Shown piece after piece: positions 44,833 to 52,225 of a stretch of DNA of 64,000 bases. The notes below the pieces were generated by a model. That model was not told the origin of the DNA and searched no databases. It worked only from the letters and a program-made list of their open reading frames with translations. Each line of letters starts with the position of its first letter. Position 1 is the first letter of the stretch. The DNA is from Emticicia aquatica (GTDB lineage Bacteria; Bacteroidota; Bacteroidia; Cytophagales; Spirosomataceae), in NCBI RefSeq assembly GCF_923079645.1, contig NZ_CAKLPY010000001.1, positions 558,001 through 622,000 on the forward strand, read 5' to 3'. A program made the translations under genes and the position numbers.

Positions 44833-46035
44833 ATGGATAATCCATTTATAATCAATCAAGTATCATATCTCCAATGGATACGTCGTCAGTCAGAAAGTAA
44901 AAGCGGTGAAGTTGCTGTTTATATTACTGTCACCTGTAACGGTCAAAAGGCACAGTTTAATTCTTTTGTAAAAGGTCAAGAAAAGCAATGGAACGCCAAG
45001 AAGAAGTGTTTTAATGGCGTTGAAAACGAGCCAATTAACGCCAAACTAAGGTTAATAACTTCGACCTTACAACAAATCGAACTCCAACTATCTGCGAGTA
45101 ACCAAGAAGTAACAGCCAAAACAATCATTGAAGCCTACAAAAGTAAGTTAGAAAGTAAAGTTGTGAAAGCTGATAAAACCCCTCTATTCTCGAAGGTTTT
45201 AGATGCGTATTTACAACGCCAAAACGAGTATGGAAGTAAGCACCAAACTAAAAAGAATCATAATACTTACCGTAGGCATTTAATTGCCTTTCTGAAGCAA
45301 TCTAAGAAAGAAAATATTAGATGTCAAGATTTTGACTATGATTTAGCTGAAGAATTTAAGCTATTCATGTTTAGAAACAAAAGTGGTAATAATCACACAA
45401 GTCGTGTTCTTGGACTTGTGAAAAGAGTATTAGATTTCGCTATTATCAAAAAATATATCCCTAACAACCAACTCACAGCCCTACGCCTAAAGTTTGATGA
45501 AAGAATCAATACTACATCGTTGGATATTGAACATTTAGAACGCCTACAAAACCACACATTTACACCAAGATTAGAAAAGATAGTAGATATGTTTCTCTTT
45601 ATGTGTGGCACAGGAATCGACCATTGTGACTACGCACGACTAACAAATGATAATTACTACTTAGAAAACGGTAGGCATTTTATTAAGCAAGAAAGGCAAA
45701 AATCGGGTTCGGAAGCCGATGCCTTAATGCTAAATTTTGCCATTAAGATTTTGGACAAATACAAAAGCATTAACGACCTCCCAAAGTGTAGTTTGACCGA
45801 ACTAAACCGAGAACTTAAAGAAGCTGCAAAAATTGTCGGTATCTACATTCGTCTAACCTCCAAAATAGCCCGAAAAACCTATGCCAATCACTTGGCAAAT
45901 ATTTCGGGTTTCTCCGATGAAAACATTGCCTATTTCATGGGTCACAAAACTACAAAACATCTAAAACACTATCGAAAGATAAAGAAAAATAGGGTATTTA
46001 ACGAACTTTCAAAAATTGATAACAATCTACTCTAA
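44833..46035 (+). CDS. Tyrosine recombinase/integrase with SAM-like domain (element integrase)
   Basis: The 400-residue protein has an Arm-type N-terminal domain (1-100), a SAM-like core-binding domain (115-215) and a C-terminal catalytic domain. Visible catalytic residues are R347 (SKIARKTYAN), H371 (FMGHKTTKH) and the nucleophile Y380 (HLKHY). The first Arg expected near GTGIDHCDY (259-267) and the His normally three residues before R347 (here K344) are not canonical; loss of the first Arg is known in Bacteroidota integrases such as IntDOT. It presumably joins the element to the tRNA-Leu 3' end. The catalytic tyrosine and its place in the element make the assignment strong. Confidence 0.88.
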   Translation: MDNPFIINQVSYLQWIRRQSESKSGEVAVYITVTCNGQKAQFNSFVKGQEKQWNAKKKCFNGVENEPINAKLRLITSTLQQIELQLSASNQEVTAKTIIEAYKSKLESKVVKADKTPLFSKVLDAYLQRQNEYGSKHQTKKNHNTYRRHLIAFLKQSKKENIRCQDFDYDLAEEFKLFMFRNKSGNNHTSRVLGLVKRVLDFAIIKKYIPNNQLTALRLKFDERINTTSLDIEHLERLQNHTFTPRLEKIVDMFLFMCGTGIDHCDYARLTNDNYYLENGRHFIKQERQKSGSEADALMLNFAIKILDKYKSINDLPKCSLTELNRELKEAAKIVGIYIRLTSKIARKTYANHLANISGFSDENIAYFMGHKTTKHLKHYRKIKKNRVFNELSKIDNNLL

Positions 46036-46132
46036 GTCTTTAAAATAATGGAAAAAGAAAGAAATAGTTTCCATCTAAAGGCATGAGAATTTAAACATAA
46101 AATCAATCTTTTATACATAAAATATTACCACT

Positions 46133-46372
46133 ATGATAAGCAAGATAAATGCAACCGATATAGAGCCGAATGAGCAAAATTTTATCCATTTGGTAGATAA
46201 ATATAATCTTTTAGCAGAAGCATATAGAAATGCGGTTTTGAGTGCATCTGTATCGTATGAATTATATGAAAATTCATACCTCGAAGAAAGCCATATAAGG
46301 GAAGAAAACGCACGTTTGCACGTCCAGTTAAAAAATATGGCAAAGATAGAATCTATTGAATTTAACTCATAA
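46133..46372 (+). CDS. Small protein of unknown function
   Basis: A 79-residue, mostly helical and acidic protein; the part from about residue 45 (ELYENSYLEESHIREENARLHVQLKNM) could form a coiled coil. I do not recognise a family. It lies between the integrase and the helicase genes of the element and ends just before a hairpin (46383-46410). An accessory role in replication or regulation is possible, without evidence. Confidence 0.55.
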   Translation: MISKINATDIEPNEQNFIHLVDKYNLLAEAYRNAVLSASVSYELYENSYLEESHIREENARLHVQLKNMAKIESIEFNS

Positions 46373-46382
46373 AACAAAACAA

Positions 46383-46410
46383 AGCCCTATTCTATGGCGT
46401 GAATAGGGCT
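46383..46410 (+). other. Stem-loop before the helicase gene
   Basis: AGCCCTATTC (46383-46392) pairs perfectly with GAATAGGGCT (46401-46410) around an 8-nt loop, 11 bp after the small gene. No T run follows, so a terminator is not certain; it may protect or separate the transcripts. Confidence 0.45.
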
Positions 46411-46461
46411 ACTAACCAAATAAAATACTCCACCTGTAAGACGTCTTTCTGATATAAATAT

Positions 46462-47724
46462 ATGAAAAATATTGAAGAAAACCAAACAATTATTAACAAA
46501 GAAGAATTGGCAAAACGCTTCATTCGTGTAGGCGATGAATATATGAAAGAAGTATTTGTACCCGATAAAGACGGCAAATTACACCGTAGCTATGTAAAAA
46601 GAGATAAAGGAACGGTGCAAGATGATTTGGGCAAAAACAGCGACTTTTTTAAGTCAATTAAGAAATATGAAGGATTTTGTCTTGTGCCTTCACATATACG
46701 CTACCAACAGGTAGTGCAAGGTTTTTTTAATGAATATTACAAGATTTCACACGAACCCAAAGAAGGCAAGTTTGATGCGATATTAGACTACCTAAATCAT
46801 GTATTTGGAAATAAAATAGACTTTATTTTAGATTATCTACAAATACTCTATGTAAAACCAACACAACGACTGCCAATATTATTACTTGAGTCAAAAGAGC
46901 GAGGGACGGGCAAAAGTACCTTTGGGAACTTGCTTAAATTAATGTTTCAAGATAATACCGCCAAACTTGGAAACGCTGAATTAGAAAGCGATTTCAATGC
47001 TATTTGGGTCAAAAGATTAGCCATTATTGTAGATGAAACCTCTTTAGAAAAGAATGGCATAATGCAAATGCTTAAACGCTTCAGTACAGAAACAGGCAAG
47101 ATAACCGCCAACGAAAAGAACAAAGCCCAAAAGCAAATTGACTTTTTCGGCAAATTCATCTTTTTAAGCAACGAAGAAGGCAAAGCACTACCAATAGAAA
47201 AAGGTGAAACAAGATTTGCAGTTTTTAAAGTACCAACATTCGAGGAAAAAGGAATAAAAGAAAACACAAACATTGAGGTGGATTTTATGAATGAAATACC
47301 TGCTTTTCTCCATTTCTTAGCAAACCGCAAATTGGTATATGAAGAAGCTGGAAGAATGTATTTTGCACTCGAAGCATACCACACCGAACAACTCCAATAT
47401 TATTTCGATAATAGCCTAACCGCCACAGGTAAAGCCATAAGAGAACTAATGATAGATTCATTTAACTACTTCGATGAAGAAAACGAACTTAGGTATTCTG
47501 TAAGTAACCTATATGACGAACTTGAAGACCGATTTAGGTTTTTAGACCGTTCAAAAATCAAACGCTCACTAATCGAAGAATTTGGACTAACAGAGCAAAA
47601 GAAAAACCGATATTCTTTCCATAGCCTAAAGCGAGCCGAAAGAACTAAAGAAGGTAATTTCTTCCCCGAAAACGAAAATAATTGGCATTTTATTTTCAAA
47701 AGACAGGCTTTTGTTAAATCCTAA
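46462..47724 (+). CDS. SF3-type replicative helicase (DUF5906-like)
   Basis: The 420-residue protein has a P-loop ATPase core with Walker A ERGTGKST (146-153), acidic pair IIVDET (188-193) and the sensor-like FIFLSNEEGKALPI segment near 236, as in phage and plasmid primase-helicases of the P4/DUF5906 group. The N-terminal 100 residues carry no primase motif, but a Toprim primase-like protein is encoded 328 bp downstream, beyond the octamer array. I infer that it unwinds the element's origin. Confidence 0.82.
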   Translation: MKNIEENQTIINKEELAKRFIRVGDEYMKEVFVPDKDGKLHRSYVKRDKGTVQDDLGKNSDFFKSIKKYEGFCLVPSHIRYQQVVQGFFNEYYKISHEPKEGKFDAILDYLNHVFGNKIDFILDYLQILYVKPTQRLPILLLESKERGTGKSTFGNLLKLMFQDNTAKLGNAELESDFNAIWVKRLAIIVDETSLEKNGIMQMLKRFSTETGKITANEKNKAQKQIDFFGKFIFLSNEEGKALPIEKGETRFAVFKVPTFEEKGIKENTNIEVDFMNEIPAFLHFLANRKLVYEEAGRMYFALEAYHTEQLQYYFDNSLTATGKAIRELMIDSFNYFDEENELRYSVSNLYDELEDRFRFLDRSKIKRSLIEEFGLTEQKKNRYSFHSLKRAERTKEGNFFPENENNWHFIFKRQAFVKS

Positions 47725-48052
47725 TTCTTCAAAAAATACAATCGTGTTTTTTGAATATGCCTAAAAACCCCTGTTTTGTTCCAAAATAAAAACCACTTGG
47801 AACACCTTTGGAACAAGAAAAAGTTAAGAAAATGAATGGTTTATATTTTTCTTAAAATCTTGGAACATTGGAACAAATAAGAATAAGTATTTAATAATCA
47901 ATTATTTATAGTGTTCCAAATATGTTCCAAAAGTGTTCCAAAGTTCCAAAAAAAACGCAAAAAAGGGCTTTGTTCCAAATGTTCCAAAAAAACAGCTATA
48001 TCACGCCAAAACGCATTGGTAGTACAATTTTTACCGCTAAAAGAAAAAGATA
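47725..48052. repeat. Iteron-like octamer array, putative replication origin
   Basis: This 328-bp gap holds no gene. TTGGAACA occurs at 47797, 47808, 47860 and 47868, and its complement TGTTCCAA at 47777, 47912, 47923, 47934, 47971 and 47980 (start positions), with a shortened copy at 47942. Steps of 11, 11 and 11 bp, or 8-9 bp, put several copies on one helix face. Most left copies are forward and all right copies reversed, with the AT-rich segment 47876-47911 between them. Flanked by helicase and primase genes, this is the best origin candidate of the element. Confidence 0.68.
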
Positions 48053-48982
48053 ATGTTCATCAATAAAGCAGACATCGAAGAAGTAAAGCAATATTCTATT
48101 ATTGACTATCTAAATAGCAATGGAATACAGCCATTTAAAGAAGTTGGTAAGCAAATGGTGTATTATTCACCATTAACAAACGAGAAAACAGCATCGTTTT
48201 TGGTCGAACCAAACAAGAATGTATTCAATGATTATTCAAGCGGTCAAAAAGGTGATATAATTCGATTAGTTGAACTAATTGAACAAATACCTTTCATTGA
48301 AGCAGTCAAACGAATACAGAGCCTAAAAAGCACCTGTTTTGCACCTAATAGCAACGTTACAGAGACGTATCAGAGACGTGAAAACAACGTTTCTGATTTA
48401 TCTTTTTCTTTTAGCGGTAATAACACTATCAAGGAATCAAAGATTGAAATAAAGAGCGTTCAACCAATTACAAACCCTTCATTGATTCAATATGTAGAAC
48501 AACGAGGAATCAATATAGATTTAGGTAAAATCTATTTGAAGGAGATACACTTCAGCAATAACGGAAAAAGGTATTTTGCGGTAGGCTTTCAAAATAATAG
48601 TGGTGGTTATGAATTGAGGAATGCCTTGAAGTTTAAAGCCAAGACCGCTAACGGAATAACCCTATTTGATAAAGGCACAAAAACAGTCAATTTATTTGAA
48701 GGTTTCTTCGATTTTCTTTCAGCACTTCAGTACTATAATACCAAAGCATTTAATAACACTACTATTGTACTTAATACTAATAACAATCTACAATTATTCT
48801 TAAATACCCTAACCGATAATCAAATTATCAATTCTTTTCTTGATAACGATAAAAGCGGTCAATCTACTGTAAATCAATTGATTAACAAAGGTCATAAGGT
48901 AGTAAATCAGTCTCAAAAGCTATACCCAAACAGTAAAGATTTTAATGATTATCTGTTAGGAAAAACCATAGAAACCGTTTAA
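48053..48982 (+). CDS. Toprim/CHC2-like primase protein with lost zinc ligands
   Basis: A 309-residue protein. Residues 35-72 align in style with the DnaG CHC2 zinc domain (YYSPLTNEKTASFLV, then FNDYSSGQKGDII), but the Cys/His ligands are replaced (Leu, Asn, Ser). A Toprim-like domain follows at about 205-300, with E216 (LFEGFFD) and the acidic D264-N-D266 pair. Such ligand-free CHC2/Toprim proteins are known from Bacteroidota mobile elements. It probably primes replication from the adjacent octamer array with the helicase upstream (inference). Confidence 0.78.
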   Translation: MFINKADIEEVKQYSIIDYLNSNGIQPFKEVGKQMVYYSPLTNEKTASFLVEPNKNVFNDYSSGQKGDIIRLVELIEQIPFIEAVKRIQSLKSTCFAPNSNVTETYQRRENNVSDLSFSFSGNNTIKESKIEIKSVQPITNPSLIQYVEQRGINIDLGKIYLKEIHFSNNGKRYFAVGFQNNSGGYELRNALKFKAKTANGITLFDKGTKTVNLFEGFFDFLSALQYYNTKAFNNTTIVLNTNNNLQLFLNTLTDNQIINSFLDNDKSGQSTVNQLINKGHKVVNQSQKLYPNSKDFNDYLLGKTIETV

Positions 48983-49039
48983 CGGATTTCATACCAATAT
49001 CAAACGTATTTTTAACTATTATCAAACCAATAAATTCCA

Positions 49040-49453
49040 ATGGAAAAGAAAAAATGTAAACAATGTGGCAAAAATTTTGAAGCTAAAAGAAGTGATTCTC
49101 TTTATTGCTCAAACACCTGTAAGCAACAGGCACACCACAAAAGAGCGACTGAAAAAAGTCCTTCACCAAATAAAGACCAAGAAATGACCGTATTTTATTT
49201 AGATGAATATCAACGGTTAGATTGGGAAAACTTCGATATAATCACTTTTTGTTTTTTAAGGAGAAATTTAAAAGGTAATGTTTCTCAAGATGAAATTAAC
49301 CATTACATAAATGCTGTTGTATGGGACGATACCGATTGGAGAGTAAAGTATGATGCCATAAGACGAACTAAAGCATTTGCCGATTTTCAAGAAAGGTTTT
49401 TAAGTGGTGAGATTCAGGTTATAACCAAAAAGGAAGCTGAATTAGAGGCTTAA
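49040..49453 (+). CDS. Zinc-ribbon small protein of the element
   Basis: The protein (137 residues) begins with a four-Cys zinc ribbon (C6, C9, C23, C27: KKCKQCGKNFEAKRSDSLYCSNTCKQ), followed by a basic linker and a domain of about 90 residues without recognised motif. The ribbon is similar to those found in many element-encoded DNA-binding proteins. It is the last gene before the right attachment site and terminator. Function unknown; DNA binding is inferred. Confidence 0.68.
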   Translation: MEKKKCKQCGKNFEAKRSDSLYCSNTCKQQAHHKRATEKSPSPNKDQEMTVFYLDEYQRLDWENFDIITFCFLRRNLKGNVSQDEINHYINAVVWDDTDWRVKYDAIRRTKAFADFQERFLSGEIQVITKKEAELEA

Positions 49454-49461
49454 AATCTGTG

Positions 49462-49480
49462 TTACTAACGCTATTACTAA
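49462..49480. repeat. Possible right arm-type recombinase sites
   Basis: TTACTAA occurs twice, at 49462-49468 and 49474-49480, 12 bp apart, inside the right end. The second lies in CTATTACTAA, which is also present at 41302-41311 near the left end. Confidence 0.4.
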
Positions 49481-49501
49481 CAATTCTGATTTTTGAGAAA
49501 T

Positions 49502-49547
49502 AAAAAAACCGTAATTGCTTAATTATCAGCATATTACGGTTTTTTTT
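49502..49547. terminator. Bidirectional terminator now serving tRNA-Leu
   Basis: CCGTAAT (49509-49515) and ATTACGG (49533-49539) with A-rich and T-rich extensions form a hairpin of at least 13 bp with flanking T runs in both directions. It belongs to the element and now ends the leftward tRNA-Leu transcript, and also the zinc-ribbon gene. Confidence 0.8.
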
Positions 49548-49557
49548 GATACTTAGA

Positions 49558-49570
49558 GTACCCGGAGCCG
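49558..49570 (-). repeat. Right attachment repeat (attR core) in the tRNA-Leu 3' end
   Basis: GTACCCGGAGCCG, exact copy of 41278-41290. It covers the acceptor 3' strand, the discriminator base and the start of the T stem, the usual target for tRNA-directed recombinases. Confidence 0.88.
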
Positions 49571-49642
49571 GAGTCGAACCGGCACGAGTGTAACCTCATT
49601 GGTGTTTGAGACCAACGCGTCTACCAATTCCGCCATCCGGGC
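49559..49642 (-). tRNA. tRNA-Leu (anticodon CAA)
   Basis: An 84-nt class II tRNA. The acceptor stem GCCCGGA pairs with TCCGGGT (final pair G-T), the anticodon stem TTGGT/ACCAA closes the loop CTCAAAC with anticodon CAA, a long variable arm follows, and the T arm contains GGTTCGACTCC. CCA is not encoded. It remains complete because the element restored its 3' end. A well-spaced promoter lies upstream. Confidence 0.95.
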
Positions 49643-49659
49643 AAATCGCTTTGGGACTG

Positions 49660-49690
49660 CAAAGGTAGAGTTTTATTTTTAAAATCCAAA
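49660..49690 (-). promoter_or_regulatory. Bacteroidota-type promoter of tRNA-Leu
   Basis: On the minus strand TTTG (49687-49690) is followed after exactly 19 nt by TACCTTTG (49660-49667), an ideal match to TTTG-N19-TAnnTTTG. Transcription would start about ten bases before the tRNA 5' end at 49642. Confidence 0.78.
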
Positions 49691-49743
49691 ATTCAACATT
49701 CAAAAATTTAAAAATATTTTCTACTTTTTTGTTATTGTAACTA

Positions 49744-49807
49744 AACGATTAGCTTTTAGATTGATTATCAAATGATTATGGTTTTTCAGACCTAAAAGCT
49801 AATCGTT
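49744..49807. repeat. Inverted repeat downstream of murA
   Basis: AACGATTAGCTTTTAG (49744-49759) and its exact complement (49792-49807) are separated by 32 bp, giving a 16-bp stem. It begins 12 bp after the murA stop and ends before the tRNA promoter. No T run follows, so it is either an unusual terminator or a binding site. Confidence 0.5.
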
Positions 49808-49819
49808 ATAGCAATCAAA

Positions 49820-51124
49820 TTAGATTCTAATGATTTCTGCACCAATCGCATTTAATCGTTTGTCAATATCTTGATAGCCACGGTCAATTTGCTCGATATT
49901 ATCAATCACACTTGTTCCAGTAGCAGACATGGCGGCAATCAATAATGAAACTCCCGCACGAATGTCAGGTGATGTCATACGAATGCCTCTAAGGTTATGT
50001 TCACGATTCAAACCGATTACATTGGCACGATGCGGGTCGCATAAAATGATTTGAGCACCCATGTCAATTAATTTATCAACAAAGAACAAGCGACTTTCAA
50101 ACATTTTTTGATGAATCAAAACCGCACCTTTTGCTTGTATCGCTGTTACTAAAATAATTGAAATTAAATCAGGCGTAAAACCAGGCCAAGGAGCATCATA
50201 AATTGTGAGAATGGAACCATCAATTAGAGAACTAATTTCGTAATGTTTCTGAGCTGGAATATGTATATCGTCACCACGGAATTCCATTTGAATCCCTAAT
50301 TTTTTGAATACATCTGGAATAATTCCTAATTCAGCAATTTGACAATTTTTTATGGTAATCTCAGATTGTGTCATTGCAGCCAAACCTATGAAACTTCCAA
50401 TTTCAATCATGTCTGGTAACATCGTATGCTCACATCCGTGCAATTCAGTTACTCCCTCAATTGTGAGTAGATTAGAGCCAACTCCTGAGATTTTTGCTCC
50501 CATGCGATTAAGCATTTTGCAAAGCTGCTGAAGGTAAGGCTCACACGCTGCATTGTAAATAGTAGTATTACCTTCGGCCATTACGGCTGCCATCAAAACG
50601 TTGGCTGTACCCGTTACCGAAATTTCATCCATCCACACATAAGCACCTTTTAGTTTAGAGCCGTCAACTGTATAAAATGCATCGTTTTGGTCATAGAGAA
50701 ATTCTGCACCTAATTTCTGAAAACCAGTAAAATGGGTATCTAAAGGACGACGACCGATTTTATCTCCACCAGGTCGAGGAGCTTTTCCTTTACCAAAGCG
50801 AGCCAACATTGGGCCTAAAAGCATAATTGAGCCACGCAAAGAAGCAGCTTTCTCTTTATATTCGTCGGTTTCAAAGTATTCAAAATTTACTTCATCTGCC
50901 TGAAAACGATATGACCCTTCCCCAACTTTACTGCGGCGAATGCCCATATCTTCTAGTAATTCCATGAGTTTATTTACATCACGGATATTCGGAATATTAT
51001 GAATCGTAACGGGTTCTTTTGTCATCAAAACAGCACACAAAATTTGTAATGCTTCGTTTTTAGCTCCTTGCGGAACAATCTCGCCTTTTAGCTTTTTTCC
51101 TCCAGTTATTTTAAAAGATGCCAT
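49820..51124 (-). CDS. murA: UDP-N-acetylglucosamine 1-carboxyvinyltransferase, Cys-to-Asp variant
   Basis: The protein (434 residues) catalyses the first committed step of peptidoglycan synthesis, transferring enolpyruvate from PEP to UDP-GlcNAc. The PEP-binding Lys is in QGAKNEAL (residues 19-26). The catalytic loop reads RPGGDKIGRRP with Asp 121 where Escherichia coli MurA has Cys115. Asp at this position is known from other groups to make the enzyme insensitive to fosfomycin. DUF4290 lies directly upstream on the same strand, as in many Bacteroidota. Confidence 0.96.
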   Translation of the reverse strand: MASFKITGGKKLKGEIVPQGAKNEALQILCAVLMTKEPVTIHNIPNIRDVNKLMELLEDMGIRRSKVGEGSYRFQADEVNFEYFETDEYKEKAASLRGSIMLLGPMLARFGKGKAPRPGGDKIGRRPLDTHFTGFQKLGAEFLYDQNDAFYTVDGSKLKGAYVWMDEISVTGTANVLMAAVMAEGNTTIYNAACEPYLQQLCKMLNRMGAKISGVGSNLLTIEGVTELHGCEHTMLPDMIEIGSFIGLAAMTQSEITIKNCQIAELGIIPDVFKKLGIQMEFRGDDIHIPAQKHYEISSLIDGSILTIYDAPWPGFTPDLISIILVTAIQAKGAVLIHQKMFESRLFFVDKLIDMGAQIILCDPHRANVIGLNREHNLRGIRMTSPDIRAGVSLLIAAMSATGTSVIDNIEQIDRGYQDIDKRLNAIGAEIIRI

Positions 51125-51220
51125 TTTTTAGAATTAAGAATATAGAATGAGCAATGTAGCATAAGAAATTATCAAAAATAATATTTTCAATACGCTCTTA
51201 TTAGCAATTGAACTTGGTGT

Positions 51221-51955
51221 TTATCTTGGTCTTCGTTTATTATTATTGTTGTTATTTCTATCGTTACGGTCATTATTTGATTTATAATTTCCGCTACCAA
51301 AATTTTTATTTCGGTCGTTTCTATCACCACGATTTCTATCACGGTTATCACGGTCGCCACCTCGATTGTCTCTAAATTGACCGCCTTGTGGTTGGTTTTG
51401 TTGTGAACGTTGACGATTACTACTGCCATCTCTAGGAGATGATTCCATCAAACCATCACGACGAAGGTCATCAATTTCTTTTTGCAATTTAAAACCCGAA
51501 AGCTCCAAAATCTGCTGTAAACAGTCATTGGTTTCGATAGTATCTTTATTCCAAACTTGATAAAAGCTTTTCATCAAACGAACCATATACGACACAAATG
51601 CCTTGCGTTCATCATAATCTTGCGTTATCATGGCTTTTACTACCAACAGCTCTAAGTTTCGACCGTAAAGGCGGTGTTTAAGTTGCTGTTGATTGTAAGG
51701 AACTGTCATTGGTTTTTTACCCAAAATCTCTTTTGGTGGCGGTGGAAAAGGACTATCTACATCCAAATCAAAATTGGCGATGATATAAAGGTCATCCCAA
51801 AGTTTTTTTGAATAGTCAATCCCTTCACGCATATTTGGGTGAATTTGACGCATCAACTCAATCAAAATATGGGCGTATCTTGTGCGTTGTTCACGGTCAG
51901 GCAGACTAACGATATAGTCGGTCAATTTTTGAATGTTACTTCCGTATTCTTTCAC
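51221..51955 (-). CDS. DUF4290 family protein with Asn/Arg/Asp-rich tail
   Basis: A 244-residue protein conserved beside murA in Bacteroidota. Residues 1-170 form the DUF4290 domain (EYGSNIQKLTDYIVSL, REGIDYSKKLWDDLYI, PFPPPPKEI). The last 60-70 residues are a low-complexity tail rich in Asn, Asp, Arg and Gly with RDN/DRN repeats, probably disordered and RNA-like in binding character (inference). The start is a GTG at 51955. Function unknown; the murA link suggests a cell envelope or growth role. Confidence 0.83.
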   Translation of the reverse strand: MKEYGSNIQKLTDYIVSLPDREQRTRYAHILIELMRQIHPNMREGIDYSKKLWDDLYIIANFDLDVDSPFPPPPKEILGKKPMTVPYNQQQLKHRLYGRNLELLVVKAMITQDYDERKAFVSYMVRLMKSFYQVWNKDTIETNDCLQQILELSGFKLQKEIDDLRRDGLMESSPRDGSSNRQRSQQNQPQGGQFRDNRGGDRDNRDRNRGDRNDRNKNFGSGNYKSNNDRNDRNNNNNNKRRPR

Positions 51956-52172
51956 AGTATATGATTAGTGAATTTGTGATTTTGAAATTTTGTAGCAAAG
52001 CAAACTTTCTCCAAGCCGATTGCTGAAATAATATTTATAGTAGATAACAATTTAGCATACGTTTAATAAATAAGCAGCCAAATTTTTAAAAATCTAAGGA
52101 TACTTACCCTTTTAAATCTAACAAATTTATTAATCGTGTTGTAAACATAAGCAAAAGTAACAAAAAATAACC

Positions 52173-52199
52173 TTTGGGTTAAATTTTTCTCTAATTTTG
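52173..52199 (+). promoter_or_regulatory. Possible promoter of the GH10-like lipoprotein gene
   Basis: TAATTTTG (52192-52199) matches TAnnTTTG and lies 26 bp before the ATG; TTTG at 52173-52176 could be the -33 element, but the 15-nt spacing is short. The remaining 270-bp gap shows nothing else. Confidence 0.38.
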
Positions 52200-52225
52200 A
52201 ACAAAATTTCAAAAAAAGTATTTCG

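Larger units (their letters stand above)
41278..49570. mobile_element. tRNA-Leu-integrated element with recombinase, replication genes and a candidate defence gene
   Basis: The element is bounded by the 13-bp direct repeat GTACCCGGAGCCG (41278-41290 and 49558-49570); the right copy is the 3' end of an intact tRNA-Leu gene. The unit length is 8280 bp. Inside are a P-loop ATPase with TIR-like segments, an XRE repressor, a small HTH protein, a tyrosine recombinase, a small unknown, an SF3-type helicase, an iteron array, a Toprim primase-like protein and a zinc-ribbon protein. There are no capsid, relaxase or conjugation genes, so it is best described as a small integrative mobilisable element or phage satellite. 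Boundaries follow from the repeat; mobility is inferred. Confidence 0.85.

Noticed and set aside
47777..47987. CRISPR-like repeat array
   Set aside because: Units are 8 bp, in both orientations, with gaps of 0-50 bp and no uniform spacers or cas genes; an iteron-type array fits better.
41278..49570. Complete prophage
   Set aside because: No capsid, portal, terminase, tail or lysis genes are present.
49744..49807. Terminal inverted repeats of an insertion sequence
   Set aside because: Only 32 bp lie between the arms and there is no transposase fragment.
51230..51420. Tandem repeats in DNA, possibly a CRISPR or satellite
   Set aside because: They are the codons of a low-complexity Asn/Asp/Arg tail of the DUF4290 protein.
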